A DNA stretch of 64,000 nucleotides from the NCBI GenBank assembly GCA_010093485.1, contig MU001499.1, forward strand, positions 1,924,165 through 1,988,164, in the 5' to 3' direction. Position 1 is the stretch's first letter. Each line of letters starts with the position of its first letter. Both the position numbers and the translations under genes were made by a program. The stretch is from Karstenula rhodostoma CBS 690.94. Lineage: Eukaryota > Ascomycota > Dothideomycetes > Pleosporales > Didymosphaeriaceae. Positions 13,101-24,253 of this stretch are shown piece after piece. The notes below the pieces were generated by a model that saw only the letters and a list, made by a program, of their open reading frames with translations, was not told where the DNA came from and did no database searches.

Positions 13101-13769
13101 ATGTCCATCTGTAACATTATTCAAACGAAAACCATGCGCTTACATTCCAAAACTAGTTCAGTGTTGCCACGCATTCCATTATCTCTGCCCTCATGCATGA
13201 TCAACCCTATTCGAAGAAGCGACGCTACCGATATTGCCATCCAACCCATGGATGCGTACGTTACCATCATGAGATTTACGTATGACCACCGCCGTGACAA
13301 TTGCTCCGACATCGTACCTACTGCTTGGAATCGGTGCGGCGACTCGTTCACTGTACCCGACTATCTTGAGAGGATTTTTCCCTTCACGATACCGTCCCGA
13401 ATCCTCCGCGCTGGTAGTTCTATTATAGAACAAGAGCGCCGCATGGCCGAAGTGTTGGATTATCGTAACGACCTGCTGTGGTCCAACGTGAAGTTGAAGT
13501 GCTCTCCATCTGAACTGCTGCGAATCCAGCAATGTATCACTTTTGGACAGCAGTCTATGTTTGTCTATCACTTTACGGGACACTACTTTGTAGTTCGAGT
13601 CAACAATCAGAAAACCACTAACAAAGTACCCCAAATGCTTGTATACCCCACTTCAACCCCGTTTCCTCGCATGTCGTCTATTGCAGCTTCGCCCATGGCC
13701 TCAAATCTATCAGATAACAACCAGTGTCGCTGCTGTCCCAACCCAGAGCCTTTGCTTCCACATATATAA
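13101..13769 (+). CDS. Hypothetical open frame, 222 residues
   Basis: An uninterrupted frame opens just after the F-box-like gene. No domain is recognised. Its latter half (ELLRIQQCITFGQQSMFVYHF, then TGHYFVVRVNNQ) resembles the translated segment at about 10.25 kb, which argues that at least this part was once coding. Start and exon structure are uncertain, and it may be a remnant. Confidence 0.25.
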   Translation: MSICNIIQTKTMRLHSKTSSVLPRIPLSLPSCMINPIRRSDATDIAIQPMDAYVTIMRFTYDHRRDNCSDIVPTAWNRCGDSFTVPDYLERIFPFTIPSRILRAGSSIIEQERRMAEVLDYRNDLLWSNVKLKCSPSELLRIQQCITFGQQSMFVYHFTGHYFVVRVNNQKTTNKVPQMLVYPTSTPFPRMSSIAASPMASNLSDNNQCRCCPNPEPLLPHI

Positions 13770-14916
13770 TAGCCAATGTTGAACTAGGGTAAGCCATGTA
13801 GTCACTACTCTCCTGTGTTACCTTACCGTCCTTAAGCATAATAAATTGGGGACACCCCACATAGTCTACTTATTATCGAGTTAATACCATCCCTCCATCA
13901 GTAATATTCTTATCCAGCAAAAATATACTTCATATAGATACCGATAGCCTCGCATGAGAACTTCGTAACGTATATTATACTGATCAGCTGCCGCAGCTCA
14001 TCAAAGGGGGAAATACATCGAGGTATAGCGAGATTTCTAACCTCCCACCTTACCTTACTACATTCGCGCCGTCCTCCTCGATGCAGTAAGGATCTACCAC
14101 AAACTAGCTAGAGTTAAGCCAGCAGTAATCAAATCTGAATAATACCTACAGCCTACACCGTAATCGCGTACACCCATGACCTGAATCAGAGCAGTAAAGC
14201 CCAAAGGTACCCATTAGCCTTAGGCTACTTCTCTCACCAAGCCTCCCCTCCCGCAAAATCATAACACCAAACCAGTCTCACGAGCCCGCATCGTATGCTA
14301 CGTAGCACAGTGGCTTCTTATCCCCGGCATCTACCTCATTCAGACAATTCCCACACCCAACTCCATCCTGGCATAACTAGAAGAAACCCAGAAAATCCCC
14401 TCACTTATACTCCGCTCAGAAGCCATCCCATCGCATACCCACGCGCACCGCCGAGTCTACCTTCCTTACGCAAAAAGTATACAACTACCTAGCAATCCCC
14501 ATTCACACCCTACATCCACCCTACACCCACCCAACATGCACAAGTCCAACCATACCCGCATCTCAATACACCACGACACCACACCGCCCAGCCAGCCAGC
14601 CAGCCAGCCAGCCAGCCGCCCAACATCAAATAGCCCACAACACCAGAGCCGGAGCATCGACATGTCTTTCAAACGAGTATTATGTATATGCAATCCCTGC
14701 TAGCCACCAGTTACCAGCTATGATATACTAATCCGTCTATCCTACACGCCTCCCAATGCCGTGTTCGCACATACATAATGCTGCCAAAGGCCTTTTCCAA
14801 CGCCCAGTTTGAACGAGCGCGGGTATCTCACAATCCCCTTCCTCTCCTTCCCCTTTTCGTGCTTATCTCATCAAAACACATACAATTACATTCCTCCTCC
14901 TTTTCTCTAATTCTAT
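13770..14916. other. Intergenic region with a CCAG microsatellite
   Basis: AT-leaning, low-complexity spacer rich in acctac and ccca motifs with only random short frames. It lies beyond the 3' end of NMA111. Apart from the microsatellite at 14588-14617 I see nothing. Confidence 0.5.
14588..14617. repeat. CCAG tetranucleotide microsatellite
   Basis: About seven and a half tandem CCAG units, non-coding. The uniform unit without spacers is a simple sequence repeat. Confidence 0.9.
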
Positions 14917-17900
14917 TTACTCCTCCACATCCCTATCTCCTTCCACCTCCGCAGGTGCAATCGCCTCCCTCGCCCCTCCAGCATCCGCCTCATGGATAAT
15001 CTTCTTCCAGCCCAACTCTTCTTCCGCATCCTTCACGTACTCAATGGTCGGGAAGTAATGCTCGTTCTTCTTCATCGTCGCGACCCACGGGACGTTATCA
15101 AAGGTCACGACCTTGAGGCGGAAGTACTCGTTGTCTGCGATCTTCTTGGCTTCTCTTAGGAAGCTGTCGAGGTCGGGTGTGGGCACGTTGTTAACGTGGG
15201 TGAGGAAGTTGGTCGGTGCGAGACCGTACATGTAAGCCGGGCTGCCGCGCGAGCGCGACGAGATGTACACGTCGGAGTGGATGCGAGATATCTGCTGACG
15301 CACGGCCTGGTGCGGGCGGTGCAGGGTGGCGCCGCAGAAGTTAACCACGCGCGCGGTTTCGAGGTCTTCGGTCGCGACGGTGGGCACCTCGAGGGTGACT
15401 TCCTGGCGTTTGCGCACGATGGCGGCGTCCAGGAAGTCGTGGTCGTACATGACGTCGAGATCCGGGGCGCGCGTGATCAGCTTGCCGTTGAGGGTAAGCA
15501 GGATGTCGCCCTCCATGAGTCCGCCTTCGTGTCCAGAGTCGACCTTGCGCACCATAAACAGCTGGTGCCGCTCCGGATCTTCGTGCTCCGTCTTCTCGAT
15601 CCACTCTTCCGGCACGCCCATTACTCTGGCCTGGCTCATCTGCACGGTTTGGAACTCGACATTGAGGATCCGCAGCTTAGGCGTCTTTCCGCTTCTGATT
15701 TGCTCGAGGATGGGCAGGATCATGGGAACCGCGAGACCAAGATGGTACTCTACGTCTTTTCCAGATTGGGATGTGCGCTCGCCAAGGTAGGAAAGCCAGA
15801 GGGCTTGTACGGTGCCATCTTCGGCGACCAGCACACCGGAGTGGCTGTGCGAGGCCTGGTTTGTGTCCACGGTGATGGCATCGAAGTTGGTAGCGCGGTA
15901 CCTTGGCGTGACGGCACTGGCAGGAATGGCTACCGTGCTGATATCCGTCACAGTCGTCTTGGTCACAACCGGCCTGAAATTCTGGTTCAAGCCGAAGAAA
16001 ATGGTCTCGTCACCCTTCTTGATGAATTCAGTCGCGAACTTGGGTGTTTTGACCGGTGCGTTGACGAGTGATGTGTCGTACTTTATGATGGCGTAGTTCT
16101 GGAGGGGATGCATGAAGACAACCTTCGCGTCGACAAAGATAGAGTCCGCAATGATAAGGGAGATGTCGCAGAGATCGTAAGGAAGGAGAGCTCGCGAGAC
16201 AAGGACAAGACCCTGCTCAGCGTCGACGACCAGTCCGTAGCCTTGCTTGTTGCTCTTGGGGAAGCCGTCTAGCTTGATGGGCATATGGACATGCACGCGC
16301 ACAAAGCTACGAATTATGTCCACGGCAGCAGGGAAGTTGGAAGTGAGCTTGATAAAGTTCGCTTTCCGGGGAATGTTGGGCACCGCAGGAACTGCATCGG
16401 CTATCGTAGTGAAGTCCCAGAGACCAGTCTCGTCGTTTCGCTTAGCCACCCTCATCTTTGCGTGCCAATGCCGATCAATGGTTGTGATGCTTGTGTTGGC
16501 GGTGTGGAGATCGCGCAGGTGCTTGTACACCATGACTACTCGTTTTCGATCCGGGATCTTCCGCATGACCTCGATGAACGTCTCCAAATTGGGCGTGGGA
16601 TGGTTGTCGACCTCTTGGACGAGCCATCCAGATGTGAAACCTTCAGCAAAGCGGAAAGAGCCAGCAGCCTCGCATACGTATACACCAGCGTTCTCGAGCG
16701 ATATGGCGTACAGGCGAGCTTGTTGGTAGGAAAGATCGTGGAAGGAGGCGCCTGCGACGGATATGAAGCGGTCCGGAGTGATGGCATGGAGGTCGGTGAC
16801 GTCCAATTCGACTTCGAGGTCCTCGCCCGCACGCTGTATGGTGAGCGATACCTTGCCACCCACGCTGTCGTCCAAGACAGCGTCTAGACGTACGAATTGG
16901 GTGAGCAGCTCACCATTGACCTTGACAAGCACATCACCCTCCTCGATGTGTTTAGAGGCAGGGCCGTTTTTCAGTACGACTTCAGCCACCAACATGCCCG
17001 TCTCTTTCGGAAACTGCGTTCGCACAGCCTTCTCCACGTCGGGCGAAAGGCCGAGGCGGCGGCACTCGTCGAAGGGCTTCAGTATCCACTGGGTCTGTAT
17101 GGTGCCTCGCGACACGGGGTTGCCTTGCCGGATCAGCTCCAGAGCGCGCAATGGGCGGTCAAGGGGCAGGAAGTAGTCGGTCGCGGCGCCATCTGCTCTG
17201 CCCCCAGCCTGTAGCGCGACTGCATGGCCATTCACATTGACCACCGGACTGCCAGAACTGCCGCCACTTGCCGCAGCGGCTGCTTGGATGTAGTTTGTGT
17301 TGAAATCCGAATAGCCCTCGCCGTACTCGGGGGCGTTGCGGTCCAGTCGACTGATGACACCCGACAGGATACTGAGCTTCTCGCCGGCATCGTTACCCAC
17401 GACGCGTATCTCGACGCCGACCTGTGCCTTCTTGGGGTGCAGCTCGAGCGCGGAGACGGGCATGTACTTGATCTCCTTGGGGTCGAAGCGGAGAATACCG
17501 AAGTCGTGCACGGGGTCGCGGTATACGGGGAAGACATCGCACTGCCAATTGTCAGCGAGGCCAGGGTGGTGGTGGTAGGGTTGCGTACCTCTTCGTGGTT
17601 GTCGAAGATGCAGTAGCCGATGAAGGGCCCTGCTCCGACGACGTGCTGTGTTCCGTCAGCTAGTGTCTTCGCTCAACCCATGATGCAGGGTCAACCAACC
17701 CTATTTGTGAGAATGTATCCCCGCTCAGCGTCGACAACGAAGCCCGTGGCCTCGCTCGCGACGGCCGGGTCCGTGTCGAAGGAGCACGTCTGGCAGAAGT
17801 GGATGGAGACGACGCTCTTGACGACCGTCTCGATGGTCTTCTGCCACTCGGCCGTGTCGTGGACGGCGGCGGCGATCTGCGGCGGCACGAAGTCGTCGAT

Positions 17901-18332
17901 GCTCATGTCCATGTCCATGCTGGGCGTCGGTGTTTGCTCGCGGGCGAGAGGCTCAGGCTCGGCGGCGGCGTAGGTTCCGTTGCGGGCGTGGCTGTCCTCG
18001 GGCTTGATCTGCTTCATGGGCCGTTCGCTGGAGGGCGTGGGTGGCTGCTTGCGCTTGGAGCGGGTATCGTGCTCGCCATGGTGTTCGTCGGCCGGCATGG
18101 GGCCCGTGGTGAAGCGACGGCGTTGATTGCTAAGAGACGGCGCAGGGTGCAGGTGCAGGTGAAGGAAGGCACCGGCGAGGGAGGACTGCGACAATGGACG
18201 AGCAACGGGGTGGAATGCGCGGGCGCGGGCGCGGGCGCAGAGTGCGGTGGAGGAAGAGGAAGAAGAAGACGAAGAAAAAGAAGAAGAGGCGGCGAAGAGC
18301 GTTGCGAAACTTCTTGTTTGCCGGCTAAGCAT
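14917..18332 (-). CDS. NMA111: HtrA-like serine protease Nma111
   Basis: Model from the Met at 18098: exons 18098-17700, 17645-17589 and 17541-14917, giving 1,026 residues, normal for this duplicated HtrA-type protease (trypsin-like domain, PDZ domains, degenerate second protease unit, further PDZ domains). Introns are 54 and 47 bp. Splicing creates NRHVV with the catalytic His at about 134; the Asp lies in VHDFGIL at about 165 and the Ser in GGSSGSPVV at about 250. The His-to-Asp spacing of 31 matches the yeast enzyme. The second protease half lacks a matching triad (SHSGVL replaces GxSGSP). The yeast homologue is nuclear and pro-apoptotic, degrading the inhibitor Bir1. The frame extends upstream to a Met at 18332 that adds 78 residues rich in Arg and Ser with no acidic residue, resembling a mitochondrial presequence. 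Which start is used is unknown, so the span given includes both. Confidence 0.92.
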
Positions 18333-18763
18333 CGATGCGCCGACGGTCGCGCAGTCGCTTGTTCGTCTGCCTGGACACGCTTGAGACGGGAACTGCAGCA
18401 GCTGGACTAAAGGAGCGACGGTAAACTCTTTCTTTTGGTGATGCGCTGCTCTCGGCCAGCTGCTGTACGAACGGATACTCGTGCTGCAGAAGAGCGCAGC
18501 CGCCGGGGTTCACAGGCGGTCCGAGCGGGATTGCCGCTTCCGCCGGCCTTACTTATACTCTAGGTATCATGAAGTGTGGACGGAACATTTGATGCAATCG
18601 TATGGAATTGGCGTCGACATTGATTCCCAGTGTCAAATGCCAGGAGACGTTCAATAAAGACGCTCAAGAGAGGACATTTACAATCCCTCTCACCAGCGGT
18701 AGCAACGTCGGACAGTTCAGCCCAACGGCGTGCTCACTCCCTCGCACCACGTCCCCATCCCCA
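18333..18763. promoter_or_regulatory. Upstream region of NMA111 and 3' region of the next gene
   Basis: The two genes point the same way, so this 431-bp stretch holds the NMA111 promoter and the terminator of the 151-residue protein gene. No other feature is seen. Confidence 0.4.
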
Positions 18764-18910
18764 TCAGATGTCATCCTGCAACTCATCCTTGACCTCCGCC
18801 TTCACGTCCACGGCAGCCGCCTTCCTGCCCTTCTTCTTCGGCGAAGCGTCATCCTCGTCAGCCGCGGCCGCCTTGCCCTTGCGCTTTGGCGTAGCCGTCT
18901 TGGGGGTACC

Positions 18911-18941
<31 letters not shown>

Positions 18942-19321
18942 GCACCCTTGGCCTTCGCTCCCCTCTTCTTCGGCGTAGCCTCGCCATCAAAGTGCTGGCC
19001 TGCCTTCAGTGCCTCGAGCTCCGTCTTGTATGCCGTCTTGAGTCGGCCCACCATGCGCTCACAGGCGATCTCGCTTCGGCCATTGGGGCGCGGGGCGTTC
19101 TGCATGCCTTAGTAAAAAACGTGATTCTGATCAGGAGCCTCATACCTTGAAGTCGAGCTTGGTGCCGGTGTTCTCGAGGAGACCGATCATGTAGACGAGC
19201 TGATGGTTGCGCCGTTAGCAACGAAGACGCTGTGCGGGTGGGGTATACGGCATACCCTCTCCTTGTCAGTCCAGCCCGAGTGGGCCTTGCCTGCGCCGTT
19301 GTTCTTCTCGTTGTCGGACAT
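18764..19321 (-). CDS. Small lysine-rich protein, 151 residues
   Basis: Model: exons 19321-19256, 19199-19146 and 19099-18764 with 56- and 46-bp introns. The N-terminal half reads WTDKERLVYMIGLLENTGTK then LDFKNAPRPNGRSEIACERM, a compact pattern common in small fungal proteins of unknown function that resembles a short Myb/SANT-like helical unit (inference). The C-terminal half is basic and acidic low complexity with repeated PKKRG and PKRKGK motifs, likely nuclear localisation signals, and a Gly-Asp run coded by a CCGTCG repeat near 18910-18945. It is probably nuclear and possibly chromatin- or nucleic-acid-associated; no defined function is known to me. Exon joins are well supported because each restores the same conserved reading. 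Confidence 0.75.
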
Positions 19322-21566
19322 GATGACGAGGTGTAGATGCGGTAGGAAGCGGACACGAGTGCGATGTAAGGGTAGGCTGTCGCGTGGAGATGACAATGCT
19401 GTTCCGACGTGCGTGGGAGCAGGATGAAGGTGCGAGTAGGTGAGAAGGTTTGTGAGAGTTCGTAGTGAATAACGCCAACGGCGAGATATTGCGCTGACCC
19501 GCTGCGCCTTCACTGGGGCAACTGTTCCTTATCGCGTGAGTGGGGAACCTGCAGTGAAGCAGTGAAGGTGAGTCCCATCGTAGGCCGAGCAAGGTAAATA
19601 TTGCTACTGACCCGCTCATATCGGTCAAGACTGTCGATGATCAACTGAAAATAACTGATCGAGGTGATTTCAATCGCGACTGATATCGAGAGAAGAGCGC
19701 ATCGCTTGATCATGAACGGAACGGCTACATGGGTGTTTCCCTGCCATAGATGAACATTTTGAGCTGCCCGGCTATAGGAAAAACAGTTGTCCGCGAAGGT
19801 GGACTATGATAGTTGTATCAATAACAGTGGGCGTACAGAAAACTCGGACGCTTTTGTTAACGGTTGTTGTAGAGGTGTCCGAGTTAACCCTTGACCCACC
19901 GTGGATGGAGAAACTTCACAGAGTATAGACATACACATAGGCATGCGCGAGAGCGATCAACTAGTAAGGCTAAAGTGTATGCTTTGTATAGCGATGACCG
20001 CTTCGCCGTGCTAAAACGTACCCTGCAACACGCATGCAGCCCTGCGTCGATCGCCGTTGAAATACACTCTACTCGGCAAATTCGCATGCAGCATGAGACA
20101 TTGCAATACACCGCCTCGACTGACGCAAAAGGAAACGCAACGTATGCTGTACCAAGTCTATCGTTTCTCAGCTTTCGTTCAGCTTGACAGCCTCATGTCA
20201 GACCGCGTCCTTTTCACAATCGCATGTCGATATGCAGAAAGCGCTTTGCGATGTCCGAGTAAGCGCGTGCGAATGTCGTCGAGAAAAGCGACGAAACGTG
20301 CGGCATGCGCCCCGTCTCCAGCCACGATTGATGACATGACATGGGGCGGAAAGTCATGTAGGGGCAGGGGGCTGCGGTGACTGCAGCGGTGGCTTCTAGA
20401 AGGCCAGAGTCGCTAAGAGCCGAGCAATGCGACTTCGGCCGAGATCTCCTGCAGCCATCGCCTACAGCCGAAAGAGTTCCTCCGATTCCGCGCTCCACAT
20501 GTTTGCGCGGGATGGACACGGGAGAATGGAATCGAGCGGATTGCTGGTGTTGCGGACGGGGGACTTCGGACGGCCGAGCAGTCGATCTTCCGCTGCTAGT
20601 CTGGATCCACAAAATCTCCGTTGGCGCCGAATCAATAATCAATAAAGGCGTGTACCTTGCAGGACATTGTGCTACGTCAGTATCCGTGGAAGAACATCCA
20701 GATGCTCTGATCGGAACGGATGTTGCGATTCGTCTAGAACCGGTCAACCGCATGGCCGCATCGATCCGCGAATTTCGCGAATACGAGAAGATTGCGCGTC
20801 TGCATTGCGTACGTGCCTTGGAGGAAGCATACTGCACTGCATCAGGCCATCAGGCAGCAGCGTTTCCAACTCCCACACGGTGATTTCGCTCCGTCGGTCG
20901 ACGAGGTCAACGGTCTGCGCCACACTTTTCGGTAGAACCCAACGCCGCGCCTTTCCTCTTCGGGGCATGCTTGCGAAAAAAAGCTAAGCGCAGCCAATCC
21001 ACCGCCACCGCCGTCGACGACGGGTCGTGAGTGAGGTTTGCGAACGAGCGCGACTCGCTCCAAGATGCATTCTGCATTGCTACACCCTCGGTACACCGTC
21101 GACTATCCTCATAGGCCCGCCAGTATATTCCCACCCAGTTCCGCTTACCATTGACCGCTGCTACCGCCCAGCCGGCGCGCGGAACCAGGGGGAACGACCA
21201 TTCGTTTGAGGCGGGTATTTTCCACGTGTGGCTTCGTCCTGCACTCCAAACCATCGTGCCGCCCCAATATCGCAGAACGCGTGCACCGGGTCCCTGATTG
21301 AGAGCGGTGGGCCCTGACTGACGACCGCTTGGCAGAGCCAGTTCTGATGGTATTCGTGTGCGTCAGAGGCGGAGTGCTCTGCTGTGCATCATCAGACGCT
21401 GGAATACCAAACTTTTGTATATAGCTTCTGCTTGTGGTACTTCTTGCGTAGGATTACTGGACTGGTTACTCCAAGCTTCTTGGTTTGTTGTTCTTCTTGC
21501 TTCTCTTCTTACTCTCTTTAGGGTCTGTCTTCGACTTTGTGGTTCGGCTTTGAAAGAGCTGGAAAT
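19322..21566. other. 2.2-kb intergenic region
   Basis: Open frames on both strands around 20.2-20.9 kb overlap each other and have skewed, domain-free translations, so none is called. The last few hundred bases should hold the promoter of the Zn2Cys6 gene; a pyrimidine-rich tract (ttgttgttcttcttgcttctc) lies around 21485-21510. Confidence 0.5.
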
Positions 21567-23752
21567 ATGGTCTACACCGGCAAGCCTTCCAAGGGCTGCG
21601 GCATGTGCAAGAGTCGGCGGATAAAAGTATGTTGTCCCGGTTTATACATGCACCTCGAGTCTCCTAGCCTTCTTATATAGCGTCGACGGGTGGCCCTTAC
21701 TCACCGCTCCTCTGCGATATCGCAAGTCCTACTTGGTTCGACCGTACCTTACCATCCGCGTGTGACTAACCGGGCTCCAGTGTGATGAAAAGCGACCAAT
21801 ATGCAGCCAATGCCAGAAGAGCGGGCGGGCCTGTCCTGGCTATCCGGATGAGTTCGATCTCATGTTCCGAGATGAAAATAAAGCGCTCGCAAGAAAGGCC
21901 AGAAAGGGCAGTGGCCGGAGTGACAAGAGCCAAGAGAGTCGATCGGTGTAAGTCTGCCTCTATTAGGATCGGTCCATGTGCGCCACTCTGTTTGCAGCCA
22001 TTGACAGTCGAGCGAGCTCTTGTACGTTTTGCTTGCTCGCATCGTGGCGGTTTGGGTGATCCTTGATGAGATGGCAGAGGTGAACTGGTCTAACAATCTG
22101 CAGATCGCCCGGAACACCACCTGTAGGCAGCCTCAGGGCATCGCCTATCGCCGAAGGCTCAACATTTCAAGCTCCACCAACTTCAGAACCCAGCCAAAGC
22201 CTAACGCTCACTCCACCATTCGCCTTGCCCTCCGACTTGTCTACCTTTCAGGACTTGTTGTGGCATTTCGATCACTCCATCCCAGCGACTATAGTAATGG
22301 CCCCAGAATTCGAAGCTATCCCGTTCTTCTTTCGTAACTTCATCACGCTTCCCCAGGAAGCAGAATCTATGCGCGGCTATCTCGAACTACTCGTCCCGTT
22401 GTACAACCGCGCACAACCCTCATCCGCCCTCCATCTCGCCACCAGCGCCGTAGCCCTTGCCACTTGCGGAAACTACCCCGGGAGACAGCATCTACTCCGC
22501 GACGCTGCCACAACATATGGAAAAGCCATCCGCAAACTCAACGAGGACCTCAAACACCCCCAATTAGCTAGATCCGATGAGAGTGTACTGGCGACGTTGC
22601 TCTTCTCCTTGTATGAAGTAAGTCGACTCATTACTTCAGCAAGGTCTTCAGTAGTTTTCCATCCTTTTGGCGTGTACGTTGGGTAGGCGGAAGGCTGACA
22701 GTGAGTAGACTATCATGAGCACGGATGATACGATTACCGCGTGGGGCAACCATGTCGACGGCGCAGTCGCATTGACAAAACTGCGTGGGACCGATCAATT
22801 CGACGACCCTATGAGCCACGATGTCTTCCGCGCAGTAAGGACAATGATGGTAAATACACCCCCTGATAATCCGGCCCCTCCTGATCCACTCCATAGATCA
22901 CATCGTGCGTCCAGCGCTCCAAGCCCATCGACTCCTTTCCCGGCACCACCGGCTGGCTCGCGTCGCCCCTCTCCGAAGAAAACGCCGCCAACCGCCTCAC
23001 CCTCATCTGCATCGACCTCCCCAACATCCGCTCGCGCGCAAACGTCCTCACCAAAACCGCCTACCACGAATCCCTCGAACAGGAAGCCCTCTCCGTCCTC
23101 CAGCTCGCCCAGCTCGTCGACTCAAACCTCCAGCAATGGTACCTCACGCTGCCACCCGAGTGGCACTACCACACAATCGGCATCGTCAATGAGCCTGTCG
23201 AAGACCTCGCGACGGCAGACAGCTGGATGGGCGAGCAGCACGTCTACCATGACGTCCCGCTCGCCAGCATCGTAAACGACTACCGCGTCTGCCGCATCTT
23301 CTGCATGCGCGTCATCATGGCGTGCGTGGCGTGGCTCGCCGTGAACCCAAAGCATAACCTCACCGCCGACTACGAGAGAGCTGTTTTCGTAATCCAGCAG
23401 ATGGTCGACGAGATCTCGGCCTGCATCCCGTTTCACATGGTGAGCCCCCCTTTCCTGCTGCTCTTGGTCCCCTGCGAAAACAATAAGCTGATACGTGTCA
23501 CCGCAGAACTACGACCTCCAGCCCATCGCCAAAAAGCTGGGCCAGGAACGCAACGCCGCGGAAGCCTACGGCGGGTACTCTCTCATGTGGCCGCTCTACG
23601 TCGCTGCCAACGCCGAGACCGTGCCGCAGGCCCAGCGCGACTGGCTGAGCGGCAGACTGATGATGATAGGGACGCGGTTTGGCTTGACGAGCGCGCAGGT
23701 GCTGGTCCTCGCGCGGAGACACGTGCTTACATGTGGGCCGATGTTTCCTTGA
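21567..23752 (+). CDS. Zn(II)2Cys6 transcription factor (fungal_trans_2-like)
   Basis: Model: exons 21567-21626, 21781-21947, 22104-22617, 22709-22849, 22897-23439 and 23507-23752, giving 556 residues. Splicing of exons 1-2 builds a complete zinc cluster with Cys at 11, 14, 21, 28, 31 and 38 (CGMCKSRRIKCDEKRPICSQ then CQKSGRACPGYP), followed by the typical DEFDLMFRDEN. The rest fits the fungal-specific regulatory domain of the fungal_trans_2 kind (LLWHFDHSIPA, MAPEFEAIPFFFRNF, then YLELLVPLYNRAQ). The third exon boundary is the least certain: a 156-bp intron (21948-22103) keeps the frame. Such proteins bind CGG-containing sites and regulate metabolism or secondary metabolism; the target is not visible. 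Its 3' end faces the P450 gene 501 bp away, a possible regulator-enzyme pair. Confidence 0.88.
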
Positions 23753-24253
23753 TAGAGGCGTTGAGTAGATTGAGGGAGTGTTAGGTTTGACTTTGACGAG
23801 CGAGGTGTTAGGGTATTATGGATAGGAGGGATGGCGTTCGAGGACACATGCAGACATGTATGTATAGCGTAAGCGCAGCAATGTAATATTCACTCTCCAT
23901 GGAACTGCCCAGGTACGACGTTGGGTAGAAGTAATGCTTACCTTGCGCTAGGCCGCATCCATCTAAGTCCCGTTTAGGCACACTAATACTCGATTGACTA
24001 TCCCTACGCTTAGTCATCACACACTGTCTGCGGAACTAAGAGATCCAAACATGCACAAAAAAAAAAGAATGCAAAGAAAAATGTGTACGACGGACATTTT
24101 ACTCAACTCCAATTCTCCATCTTTTTTCGCACCAGATCTACGTCAAAGATTCCCATCAAGTCTGTAAAATGATCAAATTAGAGCCCACTCCTCTCCACAC
24201 CAAACATTCATCCTCCGTGCCCCTACAGCACATCCACACCACCCCAAAATCAA
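23753..24253. other. Intergenic, convergent gene ends
   Basis: Spacer between the 3' ends of the Zn2Cys6 regulator and the P450, with an A-rich run at 24056-24066. No gene is seen. Confidence 0.5.

Noticed and set aside
14588..14617. CCAG run as a protein-coding or structured element
   Set aside because: Simple tetranucleotide repeat with no surrounding coding frame.
15196..16071. Long plus-strand open frame, 291 codons
   Set aside because: It is antisense to the NMA111 coding exon; the translation is Arg/Gly/His-rich without a domain, a typical GC-codon shadow.
20214..20883. Overlapping open frames on both strands (207 and 168 codons)
   Set aside because: They overlap one another, show no domain or splice context, and have random-looking composition.
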